Below, in pieces: positions 1-9,300 of a stretch of DNA of 64,000 bases. A model generated the notes under the pieces. The model ran no database searches. It was not told the DNA's origin and saw only the letters and a list, made by a program, of their open reading frames with translations. Within the stretch, counting starts at the first letter, position 1. Each line of letters starts with the position of its first letter. Origin of the DNA: Flammeovirgaceae bacterium UBA5585 (lineage in GTDB: Bacteria; Bacteroidota; Bacteroidia; Cytophagales; Cyclobacteriaceae); NCBI GenBank assembly GCA_002425185.1, contig DILT01000006.1:34286-98285 (forward strand). Direction: 5' to 3'. The position numbers and the translations under genes are program-made.

Positions 1-1094
1 ACGGTTGTAATTCCTGATGAAAATATAGCGCCCGGTAAAGCCGTACTGGTAAAACTGGCCACACCACAGTTATCGGAAGCAGACGGGGGCGTCCACGATA
101 CCGAACGGGAACAACCCGAGACAAGCGGCAGGGTTATATTGGAAGGACAATTGGTTATTACCGGTGCTGTATTATCCACTACCGTTACGGTAAAGGTACG
201 GTTGGTAACATTGTTAGAGCCATCCCGTGCGGTATACGTAACAACTGTTGAACCCACATTAAATTCTTGTCCGGGGAAATGACTGCTCACCAAACTTGAA
301 ACACTGCAATTATCGGTGGCGGTTGGAGGTGTCCATGTAGCAATAGCTTTGCAATCAGCATTTGCAGAATAGGTTAGGTTGTTCAATGTCCCATTGATTA
401 CCGGTGGAATATTGTCGGTTATGGTTACCGTAAAAACACAGGTAGCGGAATTATTATAGATGTCTAATGCGGTATAGGTTACCGTACTTGTTCCCAGCGG
501 GAACGTGCTGCCTGGAAACACAATGATATTACCTGGTAACGTACTGGTAAAACTGGCCACGCCACAGTTATCGGAAACAGATGGTGGTGTCCAGCTTACG
601 GATCGCGAGCAACCCGAAACCAATGGCAGGGTTATGTTGGAAGGGCAATTGGTTATTACTGGCGCAATCTGATCGGTTGTGCCCGGGGCGCAGCAAAGCG
701 CCCCCCCATTTACACTGGTCCCGCTTGTAACCGTAAACAAACCATAAACACTATTTACAAAGGTTCCACCGGAACAGGCCGATTGAATGGTTGTGTGCAG
801 AAAACCACTGATAAAAATTGAGATGGTTGTCCCGACAAACTTTTCGTTGGGAATTGTGCCCGCAAAAGAGAACACTTGGCCGGCCAATACAAAGTCATTG
901 AAAACTTCTCCACCGCCATCCGTAACCCGTATGGTGGCCCCGGTTGCCCCAGTGTACCGAAGCGATAAGCTCTTTAGCCCGCCAACGCATGCCCCGCAAC
1001 TGGCCACCGGGGGGCAATCGCAATTTTGCCCAAATGAGTAACCATACGCCAAGGCAAAAAGTAAAACGAGCACACAGTGAACCCTGACTTTCAT
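1..1094 (-). CDS. Secreted HYR-repeat protein, 5' part only (runs off left edge)
   Basis: The reading frame starts at the ATG complementary to 1092-1094 and is still open at base 1, so about 364 N-terminal residues are visible. Residues 1-23 form a signal peptide ending FGQ. A cysteine-rich stretch (NCDCPPVASCGAC) and a beta-rich region follow. From about residue 142 there are HYR (hyalin) repeats, each with the pattern APVITNCPSNITLP, a TWTPP or SWTPP strand, and SDNCG. Two copies are complete and a third is cut by the edge. Copies 1 and 3 are close at DNA level while copy 2 is diverged, so the array alternates. HYR domains are immunoglobulin-like and common in large secreted or surface proteins of Bacteroidota, where a C-terminal sorting domain often follows; that end lies outside the window. 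Adhesion or a structural role is inference. Confidence 0.85.
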   Translation of the reverse strand, partial: MKVRVHCVLVLLFALAYGYSFGQNCDCPPVASCGACVGGLKSLSLRYTGATGATIRVTDGGGEVFNDFVLAGQVFSFAGTIPNEKFVGTTISIFISGFLHTTIQSACSGGTFVNSVYGLFTVTSGTSVNGGALCCAPGTTDQIAPVITNCPSNITLPLVSGCSRSVSWTPPSVSDNCGVASFTSTLPGNIIVFPGSTFPLGTSTVTYTALDIYNNSATCVFTVTITDNIPPVINGTLNNLTYSANADCKAIATWTPPTATDNCSVSSLVSSHFPGQEFNVGSTVVTYTARDGSNNVTNRTFTVTVVDNTAPVITNCPSNITLPLVSGCSRSVSWTPPSASDNCGVASFTSTALPGAIFSSGITT

Positions 1095-1194
1095 TACCGT
1101 AAAGGATAGGTAAATCTTAATTCGTTTAAAAAATCCATTCATTCACCTTAACCCAGCGGAAAAAATAACTTGAGAGGCGCCAGCATTAAGACTT

Positions 1195-1216
1195 ATGCTT
1201 TTTTTAAAAAAAGCAT
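1195..1216. repeat. Perfect 22-bp A/T-rich palindrome
   Basis: The left arm ATGCTTTTTTT is followed directly by its exact reverse complement. It lies in the 296-bp divergent gap 1095-1390 between the HYR gene and the DUF6132 operon, so it is not an obvious gene-end terminator. It could be an operator or a cruciform or hairpin element. Apart from this and a possible -7 element, nothing else is recognised in the gap. Confidence 0.5.
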
Positions 1217-1357
1217 TTAGCGTGAAAGTTCACAAATTTCGGGGTAAAAGAAAAGGAATATCCGAATTACAGGTATTACGAATTAGGCTGTTGAGGGCAG
1301 AATCTCTTAAAAAGCCCTTATGTAACCAAAATCACGCATAGTTATTTTGAACATTTA

Positions 1358-1365
1358 TAGCTTTG
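1358..1365 (+). promoter_or_regulatory. Possible -7 promoter element (TAGCTTTG)
   Basis: TAGCTTTG matches the Bacteroidota -7 consensus TAnnTTTG and lies 25 nt upstream of the DUF6132 start. No convincing -33 TTG occurs at the expected distance, so the call rests on one element. Confidence 0.35.
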
Positions 1366-1390
1366 AGATTAATTAAACGTTATCCTTCCA

Positions 1391-1609
1391 ATGAAAACAG
1401 TTATCCTGAAATGGTCAATCGGAATCGCCCTTGGGGCCGCAGCCGGCTTTTTATACTGGTACTACATCGGTTGTACCAGCGGAAGCTGTGCCATAACTTC
1501 TTCGGCTGTTAACAGCACCTTATATGGCGGGCTTATGGGTGGATTATTATTAAATACGTTCGAATCTAAAAAACAATCCAATGAAACCGGAAAAGCATCT
1601 GATCAGTAA
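1391..1609 (+). CDS. DUF6132 family small membrane protein
   Basis: This 72-residue protein has two hydrophobic segments (about 5-25 and 43-56). Between them is the family signature IGCTSGSCAIT with Cys28 and Cys33, then a short charged C-terminus. The pattern GCxxGxCxIT after the first helix is typical of DUF6132 proteins in Bacteroidota. The function is unknown; such genes often sit beside rhodanese or thioredoxin genes, as here. It is the first gene of a tight operon: the next gene starts 29 bp before its stop. The two cysteines suggest, but do not prove, a redox or metal role at the inner membrane. Confidence 0.8.
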   Translation: MKTVILKWSIGIALGAAAGFLYWYYIGCTSGSCAITSSAVNSTLYGGLMGGLLLNTFESKKQSNETGKASDQ

Positions 1610-1787
1610 AAAATACCCGGTTTACGAAGCCATTGGCAATTACATTCAAAGCAAAGAAAGTGTAGTGGGTATTGATGCGCGCCACACACACATCATTATT
1701 ATCAATAAACTGCTTGAACTGGAAAAGAAAATCAACGCTATTGAAAAGAAGCTGACGAAATCAAAAAAATCAAAAGTCAGGAAATGA
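1581..1787 (+). CDS. Small basic hypothetical protein
   Basis: This 68-residue frame overlaps the DUF6132 gene by 29 bp and its own stop overlaps the next start in an ATGA junction, which is what translational coupling looks like. There is no signal peptide. The C-terminal half is a lysine-rich amphipathic helix (LLELEKKINAIEKK) likely to form a coiled coil. No family is recognised. The operon position and tight junctions are the main support that it is a real gene. Confidence 0.55.
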   Translation: MKPEKHLISKKYPVYEAIGNYIQSKESVVGIDARHTHIIIINKLLELEKKINAIEKKLTKSKKSKVRK

Positions 1788-2362
1788 AAACCACTTTCTT
1801 TTATGGTGTGTTGTTTTCATTCTTTGCCCTGTTATCCTGTAATCAAACCCGGCAAGAAAAAAGTACCATAAGTTTACTGCCAGATTCGATCTACCTGAAA
1901 AGGGGCGATCAACTTGTTGCAGTAACATTCGATACGCTTCGCAATTCATTGTTAGCCGCCATTCGTCAACAAGGGTTTGCCGATGCTGCGAAGTTCTGCA
2001 ACGAAAGGGCTTATCCACTAACCGCAAGCTATGCCACTAACGGTATTATCCTAAAACGAACTTCGGCACGATACCGGAATCCGGCAAACCAACCGGATAG
2101 CCTGGAGCAAACTGTTCTTGAAGCCTTTCAAACTGAAGGCTCACACACTAAACTAATCCACACACCCGGTAAAGTACACTACATAAAACCTATTGTTACT
2201 CAGGCCATGTGCCTGAATTGCCATGGCTCACCCAACACAGACATCAAGCCGGAAACCCAGGCCGCCCTTCAAAAAACTTATCCGCAGGATAAAGCCACCG
2301 GTTATGCCGAAGGCGAATTGCGCGGTATCTGGCACATCATCTTCCCGGCAAATCCTAACTAA
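1784..2362 (+). CDS. DUF3365-like lipoprotein with a CxxCH haem motif
   Basis: The 192-residue product begins with a lipoprotein signal (FFALLSC, lipid-modified Cys19 predicted). The body resembles DUF3365 (Tll0287-like) sensor or haem domains: a helical N-terminal part, the segment KRTSARYRNPANQPD, and near the C-terminus CLNCHG at residues 143-148, a c-type haem-binding CxxCH motif. DUF3365 domains are periplasmic and in known cases bind haem c for gas or redox sensing. Start and previous stop overlap by 4 bp. The rhodanese gene lies 120 bp downstream. Redox or gas sensing at the periplasmic face is an inference from the motif. Confidence 0.8.
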   Translation: MKTTFFYGVLFSFFALLSCNQTRQEKSTISLLPDSIYLKRGDQLVAVTFDTLRNSLLAAIRQQGFADAAKFCNERAYPLTASYATNGIILKRTSARYRNPANQPDSLEQTVLEAFQTEGSHTKLIHTPGKVHYIKPIVTQAMCLNCHGSPNTDIKPETQAALQKTYPQDKATGYAEGELRGIWHIIFPANPN

Positions 2363-2388
2363 AAAGGCAGGCTCATTTTTTGACTTAC

Positions 2389-2402
2389 GTGACAAAAGTC
2401 AC
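2389..2402. promoter_or_regulatory. Crp/Fnr-like inverted repeat GTGAC-N4-GTCAC
   Basis: Perfect 5-4-5 dyad (GTGAC, AAAA, GTCAC) in the gap between the DUF3365 and rhodanese genes, 80 bp upstream of the rhodanese start. The geometry equals that of Crp/Fnr-family sites (GTGA-N6-TCAC). No regulator of this family is encoded in the window. Confidence 0.35.
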
Positions 2403-2482
2403 CGATCAGAAAGGGAACTCTGTTGATCTTTGCATCATGTTTAACCCGAAAAAAATTGTAACAATAAATTTAGAATAAATAT

Positions 2483-2809
2483 ATGTTTGGATTATTTGGA
2501 TTAGGGACCAAAAACTACGAAGAACTTCGCGGTGCGGAGTTTAAAGCAAAATACAAGACCACGCCAGGCGCGGTGCTGATTGATGTGCGCACGCAGGGTG
2601 AATTCCGTTCAGGGAGTATTCCCGGGGCACGGAATATCGATATTATGTCGGCAAATTTTGCTCAACAAATTTCAACACTTGATAAGAATAAAGAATACTT
2701 CCTGTTTTGCCGCAGCGGCAATCGCAGCGGACAGGCCTGTAACATGATGGCCAAGCAGGGGTTTAAAGTACATAACCTGGCGGGTGGCGTTAGCGACTGG
2801 CCAGTATAA
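2483..2809 (+). CDS. Rhodanese-like domain protein (sulfurtransferase)
   Basis: This is a single-domain rhodanese of 108 residues with no signal peptide, so it is cytoplasmic. Visible family features are VLIDVRTQGEF with the conserved Asp-Val-Arg at 34-36, the G-S-I-P-G-A-R-N-I strand, and the active-site loop with catalytic Cys76 in CRSGNRSG. The family moves sulfane sulfur from donors such as thiosulfate or persulfides to acceptors. The cysteine is intact, so enzyme activity is plausible. The gene sits behind a haem-motif DUF3365 gene and a DUF6132 gene, in line with a redox or sulfur-stress function, and is followed at once by a strong terminator. Confidence 0.92.
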   Translation: MFGLFGLGTKNYEELRGAEFKAKYKTTPGAVLIDVRTQGEFRSGSIPGARNIDIMSANFAQQISTLDKNKEYFLFCRSGNRSGQACNMMAKQGFKVHNLAGGVSDWPV

Positions 2810-2831
2810 TGTGTGGGGTTTGGTTTGAGTG

Positions 2832-2863
2832 AAAGCCGCCACCGGAAACGGGGCGGCTTTTTT
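2832..2863 (+). terminator. Rho-independent terminator after the rhodanese gene
   Basis: A 9-bp perfect stem AAAGCCGCC / GGCGGCTTT encloses an 11-nt loop and runs into a T tract on the plus strand. It sits between two convergent genes. Confidence 0.85.
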
Positions 2864-2864
2864 A

Positions 2865-3454
2865 TCATCCTTGCTCGTCCAGTTCTTCAGCTTCTATCCG
2901 TCTTACAGGGTATTTTGTTATGTCAACTTCTACTCCTTTGTAATCATAATAAATCGCGAATCGCTTTCCTTTTTTGTCCATTAATACAAATCTATTTGTA
3001 TATACGCCTGGATGTTCTTGATTTTGATTACCCGGCACAAAATAGAAGGCCTCAAAACTTATAAGGGTATTTTCCTTAAGCACCTTATCTAATTTCGCCT
3101 TGAAAGTACCTTCATATACCTCACCCAGGTAGTCTTGTAAAAAATCATTTACTCCCCTTCCATTTCCGCGATACTGCGAAAACGAAGTAAGCCAACCCGT
3201 GTTGGTGTAACGGTAACGATTTTGAATTATTTTTCCCGTAGACGGATCCAACAACTTAAATACAGCCACATAACGAGACGACTCATTAACTGAAAATTTT
3301 ATCCACTCTTCAACCGGATAGCCAAGCGCATCATTGAAGGCTTGTTTCACCCCTTCAGGAACTTCACTTTCTTTTATTGGATGGCTTTAGTTTGAGCGTC
3401 TGATCCGGTCGACAGGGTGAACAGGACTAGTAATAACAGTAGTTTCTTTTTCAT
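2865..3454 (-). pseudogene. Secreted PepSY-like protein gene split by a frameshift
   Basis: Starting at the ATG complementary to 3452-3454 the frame encodes a clear signal peptide (MKKKLLLLLVLF then TGSDAQ) and stops at 3374-3376. In another frame the body begins about there with KESEVPEGVKQAFNDALG and runs 160 residues to 2865. One extra base before the TAA near 3376, for example in the AA of CCAATAAAAG, would join signal peptide and body into one secreted protein of about 196 residues. The opening VPEGVKQAF and the Y-V-A-V-F strand recall the PepSY-like (DUF2874) fold, but that is tentative. Without the repair, only a GTG at 3350 could start the body and it would have no export signal. Either a genuine pseudogene or a base-call error. 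Confidence 0.65.
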
Positions 3455-3524
3455 GATCTTATTTACTTTTGAAAACACGTTAGTATGGAAATTACGCAAT
3501 CGCTGAGTATTGTACAACCGGCTT

Positions 3525-6335
3525 TTACCGGTAACAAATCCGCTTGTACGGGCAATACTCACAGTTCTTGATTTCGCTTGTTTGATCAAATACCGTTTCG
3601 GGGTTAAAGAGCTCTTCCAGTAATTCCTTCAGTCTGACTTCAAACTCGGGCAATACGGTATGCACATCATTTAATACCTGTTTGCCCATCTTCAACCCAA
3701 ATTCCATATCCTCATCAAACAGGTTTTTTCCATTTAACAGCCCGGGAATAACGCTAAGGTCAGTTGTGCTTTTTGCTTTTGTATACAACCATGCATATAT
3801 CAATGTTTGAAATGCAGCCTTGTTGCGTTTTCCGTCACGCGTGTATAACGAAGCAATCGAATCAAACTCCAGTTTATCGCGGCCGGTTTTGTAATCGACT
3901 ATACGCAACAAACTGTCCTTACGGTCAACGCGGTCAATTTTACCACCCAACAGTACACTGCCAACTGGGGCGTTGATGGAAAACGCGTATTCCATATTTT
4001 GCTCCACACCTTCCAATGTAAAAGGGGTATGCTTTTTATCGTGCTTCAGTATTTTCCCAATGAAGCTCTTCACCACCTCACTCACCAATATCAATTGTCC
4101 TTCGTATACAACAGGTTCATTTGGATCGAGGTTATAGGTTTTAATCACTTCCTGGTCAAGAAGTGCTTGAATAAGGTTCTCGCGCTTCTCCAAATCTTTC
4201 GCTTCAATAATGGATGATCTTTTCTGTTCTACCACCTTATTATAGAAAGCCTCCATTACATTATGGACAAAATTCCCCAAAACACGTGCGTCCATATCTT
4301 CTTCAATCTCATCAGCCTCTCTGATCTTTGCAACATGACGAAAATAGAACCTGAGCCGGCATTCGATGTAAGTATTCAGCGCTGACGGTGATAGACCATT
4401 GAATTTGCGATGCTCGCTTTGTTCATTCAATTTAGCCAATGCCACCAGAACAACTTTATCCTTTTGGATAACTATCGGCTTTACCTCATTTATTCCAATG
4501 GCATTGTGCAATGCATGGTGATCAAATTTCTTTCCGCTTTCAAACATCAGTTGTTGCAGGTAGCGGCTCATTTCACCTTGCCCTAAAATGTCGGTTTCGG
4601 TGTTGTAAAAGAGGAAGACATTTTCTGCCCGTTGAATAATACGGTAAAACAGGTAGGCATACATTGCATCCTGGTGTTGCAATGTGGGTAAGCTATACGC
4701 TCTTCGGATATTGTATGGAATGTACGACCCTTTGCCTCCACCCGAAGGCAACGATCCTTCGTTGAGTGAAAGGATATACACATTTTTAAAATCGAGGTTA
4801 CGGGTTTCCAGCATACCCATAACCTGTAAGCCTTGCAGCGGTTCACCACTGAATGGTATGCGCACGGTGCGCACATACTGCCGGAAAAACCGAAGGAACG
4901 ATCGCAAGTCGGAATATTGATCGCCCAATACTTCTTCCATGCGGTTCAGGCATTTCAGCATCTGAAAGATGTACTCCTTATCAAAGGTATATAGGTTACT
5001 TCGTGCACCCAGCACATTTAAACAGGTTTTCAGGTAGCGTGTAATGTTCGTTACATCAGCCGGAACAAACATCGCGCGATGTAACTCTGTTTCACTGGCC
5101 AGGAAATTTTTCGGCACGGATACCCAATTGTGCTTAAGCATTTCCTTTTGTTTGCTTTGGGAGGATTTAGGATCTGCAGATACCGTGTACGGATGGTTAA
5201 GCAATGATAACACCGGACGGTGATGGAAGTATTCTTCCCTACGGCTGATCTGCAATTCAATCAGCAATTCCACGAAATTGAATATGGGTGTTGAACTGAG
5301 TGAGAAACCCATCGTAACATTTAACTTTTCCACACTGTCGGAAACGCTGTGTAACGTGGGCAGCAATAATTTTTCATCAGGTAATACGATGAGTGTATCT
5401 TCCGGAAGCGCACCAGCACCAATATTTTCTTTAAGAACCTGCCCCATTAGCTTAGCCTGTCCTACCGGTTGTGCCGCACCATAGAGTTTGATATTTTTTT
5501 TGTTTCGAAAGTTAGCGGGTACCTGTGGTTCAAAAGTTTTTCCTAAAATATTATGCTCCTGGTATTCCCTGAAAAAATCCCCTGCTTCCTGTGCTGCGCT
5601 GTTCAGGTAATATTCGTCCACATCCCAGCAGACAGTAGCATTACCTTCCACCGCGTGTGCCATGATCACTTCTTCTGCTTTGGTGAGCGCATTGAAGCCG
5701 ACAAAAACCTCATTACCCTTACGAATTGTGTTGCCACCTAAAATTTTCTCAGCCACCTGGCGGTGGACCATACCTTCATAAGCCAAGCCTTCCTTTTCTA
5801 ATTGTGAACGAAAGTTGGTATACACATCAAAAAGATGATTCCATACATCCAGAAATTTCTTTCTTTTATCGTTTTGATGTTCATCAAAATTACCCCAGAA
5901 ATCGAGCAGGAATTTTTTTTGCTCCTCAGTCAGGTAATCGAAGCTGGTATCCAGCTCTTTCTGATGGCTGAGGTCACGAAAAAGCATTTCACCATTTACC
6001 AGGTATTTATCAATCTCCTCAAAATCGCGTAGCAGCATTTCGCCCCAATAATAAAAGCGATCAAACGACTCGTTACTATTTACGGTTTCTGTGTAGGCAT
6101 TATACAACCGGTGAACTAATTCGAGTTTATCCGGCACCTGCAACCCTGAAAAGTTTTTGATGTACTCTTCAATGGTGAGCATGGCTGGTGCGAATGCAGG
6201 CTTGTGCAGAAGCGTTCCGAGATGTTTTCGAAAAAAAAGTATTGCCCTGCGGTTTGGAAACACGAGGGTCACCTCCTCCAGGCGGGGATGTTTAGCAAGT
6301 ATCTTTTGTGCGGTTTCAAGGAGAAATGGTGTCAT
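3525..6335 (-). CDS. AddB-like helicase-nuclease subunit with PD-(D/E)XK domain
   Basis: This 936-residue protein has an AddB-type, inactive-helicase-like body and a C-terminal RecB-family nuclease. The nuclease shows GGKIDRVDRKD followed by IVDYKTG (Asp814, Lys816). Four cysteines, Cys659 before the domain and Cys925, Cys928 and Cys934 at the end (CEYCPYKRIC), match the iron-sulfur staple of AddB nucleases. With the AddA-like partner it should form the complex that resects double-strand breaks for RecA loading. The partner gene ends 22 bp upstream, same strand, so they are co-transcribed. Bacteroidota AddB proteins are distant from Bacillus AddB, hence no gene symbol is given. Confidence 0.88.
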   Translation of the reverse strand: MTPFLLETAQKILAKHPRLEEVTLVFPNRRAILFFRKHLGTLLHKPAFAPAMLTIEEYIKNFSGLQVPDKLELVHRLYNAYTETVNSNESFDRFYYWGEMLLRDFEEIDKYLVNGEMLFRDLSHQKELDTSFDYLTEEQKKFLLDFWGNFDEHQNDKRKKFLDVWNHLFDVYTNFRSQLEKEGLAYEGMVHRQVAEKILGGNTIRKGNEVFVGFNALTKAEEVIMAHAVEGNATVCWDVDEYYLNSAAQEAGDFFREYQEHNILGKTFEPQVPANFRNKKNIKLYGAAQPVGQAKLMGQVLKENIGAGALPEDTLIVLPDEKLLLPTLHSVSDSVEKLNVTMGFSLSSTPIFNFVELLIELQISRREEYFHHRPVLSLLNHPYTVSADPKSSQSKQKEMLKHNWVSVPKNFLASETELHRAMFVPADVTNITRYLKTCLNVLGARSNLYTFDKEYIFQMLKCLNRMEEVLGDQYSDLRSFLRFFRQYVRTVRIPFSGEPLQGLQVMGMLETRNLDFKNVYILSLNEGSLPSGGGKGSYIPYNIRRAYSLPTLQHQDAMYAYLFYRIIQRAENVFLFYNTETDILGQGEMSRYLQQLMFESGKKFDHHALHNAIGINEVKPIVIQKDKVVLVALAKLNEQSEHRKFNGLSPSALNTYIECRLRFYFRHVAKIREADEIEEDMDARVLGNFVHNVMEAFYNKVVEQKRSSIIEAKDLEKRENLIQALLDQEVIKTYNLDPNEPVVYEGQLILVSEVVKSFIGKILKHDKKHTPFTLEGVEQNMEYAFSINAPVGSVLLGGKIDRVDRKDSLLRIVDYKTGRDKLEFDSIASLYTRDGKRNKAAFQTLIYAWLYTKAKSTTDLSVIPGLLNGKNLFDEDMEFGLKMGKQVLNDVHTVLPEFEVRLKELLEELFNPETVFDQTSEIKNCEYCPYKRICYR

Positions 6336-6357
6336 ATATTATCTTTTTTAGTGGGGA

Positions 6358-9300
6358 TTATATCCCCAACTCCAACTGGCTGTCATCCTTTTTCTTTACC
6401 ACCTTCATTTTCCCAGCCCTAACCTCCACAACTTCACCGGTGCGCACATACAACACGTAACCTTCTACTTCTGTAAAATTCATATTTCGCAAAATATCCA
6501 TATAGGCCAGTACCTGCTGTTGATCAGCTTTGGAGGGTGTACCGGTTTTAAAATCAATGACAATGGCTTTATTCTCCTCTATCAACAATCTATCAAACCT
6601 ACTCTCCTCTCCGCCCGGTAAAATCACGGGTACTTCTGTGCGCACTTCCCAACCCACATCAAACCATGATGAAATTACCGGCACACTCAACAACTGGTTC
6701 AACTCTGTTTTTACCTGATTGATATCAGAAGAGGTGAGTAACCCTTCCTGTATTGCACGCTGAAGTGCATTATCCAAATCATTTTTGGTATGGATGTATG
6801 ACAGCACACTGTGCACATGGATACCATACTTCACTTTCTCTTCCTTATCGGAATCAAAAAAAGTTTTACCGGCCTGCCGGATAACCAACTTATCGCGCCA
6901 ACGCGAAACAGGATAATGTGTAAGAGAAACCGGTTTTATTTCTTCGTTGTGGTCATCGCTGGCAGTTGATGGAGCCTGCAACGTTCCGGTCTGCCATCGC
7001 AAAGCGGACTTATCCCAATGAGCAGACAATGAATCATTATTACCTAAACAATATTGAAGTAAAGAGCTCACCTCTGCAATTTTGAACTCACCATCTTTGT
7101 TCGGCCTTTTAAATGGTGCTATAATCTTCATACCCAGCTCAGCACGGGTAAGCGCCACGTACAGGATGTTTATGTTATCCAGAAAAATCTGCGTGCGTTC
7201 TTGATAGTAGTAAGGTTCAAAAACCGTTTCTTCCAATTTAGTAGCATATTTAACTGATAAGTACCCGGCATCTTTAAACATAGCTGAATCAGCTTGTACC
7301 CAAAGATTGGGTGCTTTAAACGCTGAATGATCAAGCTGCCACGAACAAAACGGAATGATTACATATTTGAATTGAAGTCCTTTGGCTTTATGAATAGTCA
7401 ATATTTCCGCAGCATCAATTGAGCCGGAGGTTTTCAACGAAGTTTTATCGGAGTCCTTATGGTCTTCCCACCATTCCAGAAAGGCCTGTAAGTCGTTACG
7501 CTCACGCGTATAAAAATTAAGTACAATATCCTGAAAGGCCTGCAGGTAGGCGAGTTCTTTTTCCTGTTCGGAAAGCCGGAATATGCGGATGAGCATCTCC
7601 GTCATTTCAAAGAGCGGAAGCTTTTTCAGCGATAATTTTTGTTGCGTAAAGTCCTGCGGAAGATAACTTTCAAAAACTACTTCGCTGGTTACCGAGAAAA
7701 CATCCGATAACGCCATGCCTGACTGATGGATGCGCGCAAACTCATACGCCAGTTCGGCACGGGCTACCACATCAAGGTGATTATGCAGGTAGCGCATGGT
7801 CGCCAGGATAAGGTTTACCGAAGCTGCACCATCAATACGCAACGATTCGTTGGAAATGACATTGTAATTTAAAGTAGTTTTTGCTTCAGTAGAATTTTTG
7901 TAGTTAAGTAAATGCGCCACTATCTCCTGACCTTCACTGTTGGTGCGAACTAAAATGGCAATGTCTTTCATCTTCACTCCCGTTTCCTGCCAGTTTTCCA
8001 AAGTTTTCACTAATTGCTCTTTGGCCAACGCTTTCCACTTTTGCTCCTGGTCCTTTTCTTCTTCAATAAATTGAATATCAACAAAGCCCTTCATCTCTTT
8101 TTTGATATTCTGGTCTACATCCATGTAGGCATCTTTCGCCAATGTTGTTCCGGTTTCCTGCGATACAAATGCTGAAGCGGATTTAAACAGCTGATTATTA
8201 AACGAAATAATAGTAGCCGCACTCCGGTAATTATCGGAAAGATTAACATGCGCAACCCGATCCTCACCCATCTGTTGTTCCAGTTTTTCCTGGAGCAATG
8301 TAAGATCACCTCCGCGCCACCGATAGATGGCTTGCTTCACATCGCCTACAATCACGTTTCGGTTGTTACTGCTTAAACTTTCGTTGATGAGTGGCACAAA
8401 GTTTCGCCACTGCAAATTTGAAGTATCCTGAAATTCATCGATCAGGTAATTCTTAAAGAACGACCCTGTTTTTTCATAAATAAAAGGTGCATCGCTGTCA
8501 CCAATTAATTCCTGTAAGAACTGTGGCGCATCCGCCAGCAACATCATGTTGTTTTCTGCTTTGTACTCCTGTAGTTTTTTAGAAATATCGGCCATAAGGC
8601 CATAGGCATAAAAGTTTTGCAATACGACCTCTGCCGATAATGCCTGTTTGTAATACTTCTCCCGATAGTCCAGGATTTCCTGCATCAAAGGGAACAATTT
8701 TAAAGAGGCCAATTTAAAAACATCACTTTTCCGGTGTGTTTTTGGTGCCGGCCAGTTATTAATATCTTGTAAATTCTCTAAAACCTGAACACCAGGTTCT
8801 TTGAAGTCGCTAACCTTAGATAGACCGGTCAGGTTATTAAAGAACTTATACCCTGCACCACCCTGATATTTAAAATCACCAGGTTCAAGTTGATGTTGTT
8901 CTATAAGATCAAATCCTTGTTTTGCCAAGGTACGGATATGGTTGACAAACGATCCGGTTGTCTTACCCAACTCAGCCAGAAGATCTTTTAAAAACTTTCT
9001 GTTGCTCGTCTTTTTATTAAAATCCTTTTCAATCAGTTTAAAGTCTTCTTTTAAAATCTCTTTCGAAAAATCCAGTAATGCCCTGCGCATGTCCCACGGC
9101 TTGTCGCTTTCCAGGTTCTTGGTGGCGAAATCCACTATCCAGCGCTTCAGGTCTTTATCCTCACCAATGTCATCAATCAGGTTATTCACCACCTCCTCGA
9201 GCACGGCTTCATTGTCGACCTCCAATCGGTAGTCACCGGATAACCCCGCCTCGCGTGTAAACGAGCGGATGACTTTCTGAAAAAACGCATCAATGGTACT

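Noticed and set aside
1..670. CRISPR or satellite array
   Set aside because: The repetition is of a coding HYR domain with diverged copies and an open frame throughout.
787..1041. Plus-strand open frame of 84 codons
   Set aside because: It lies wholly inside the HYR gene on the other strand, which has a signal peptide and domain pattern.
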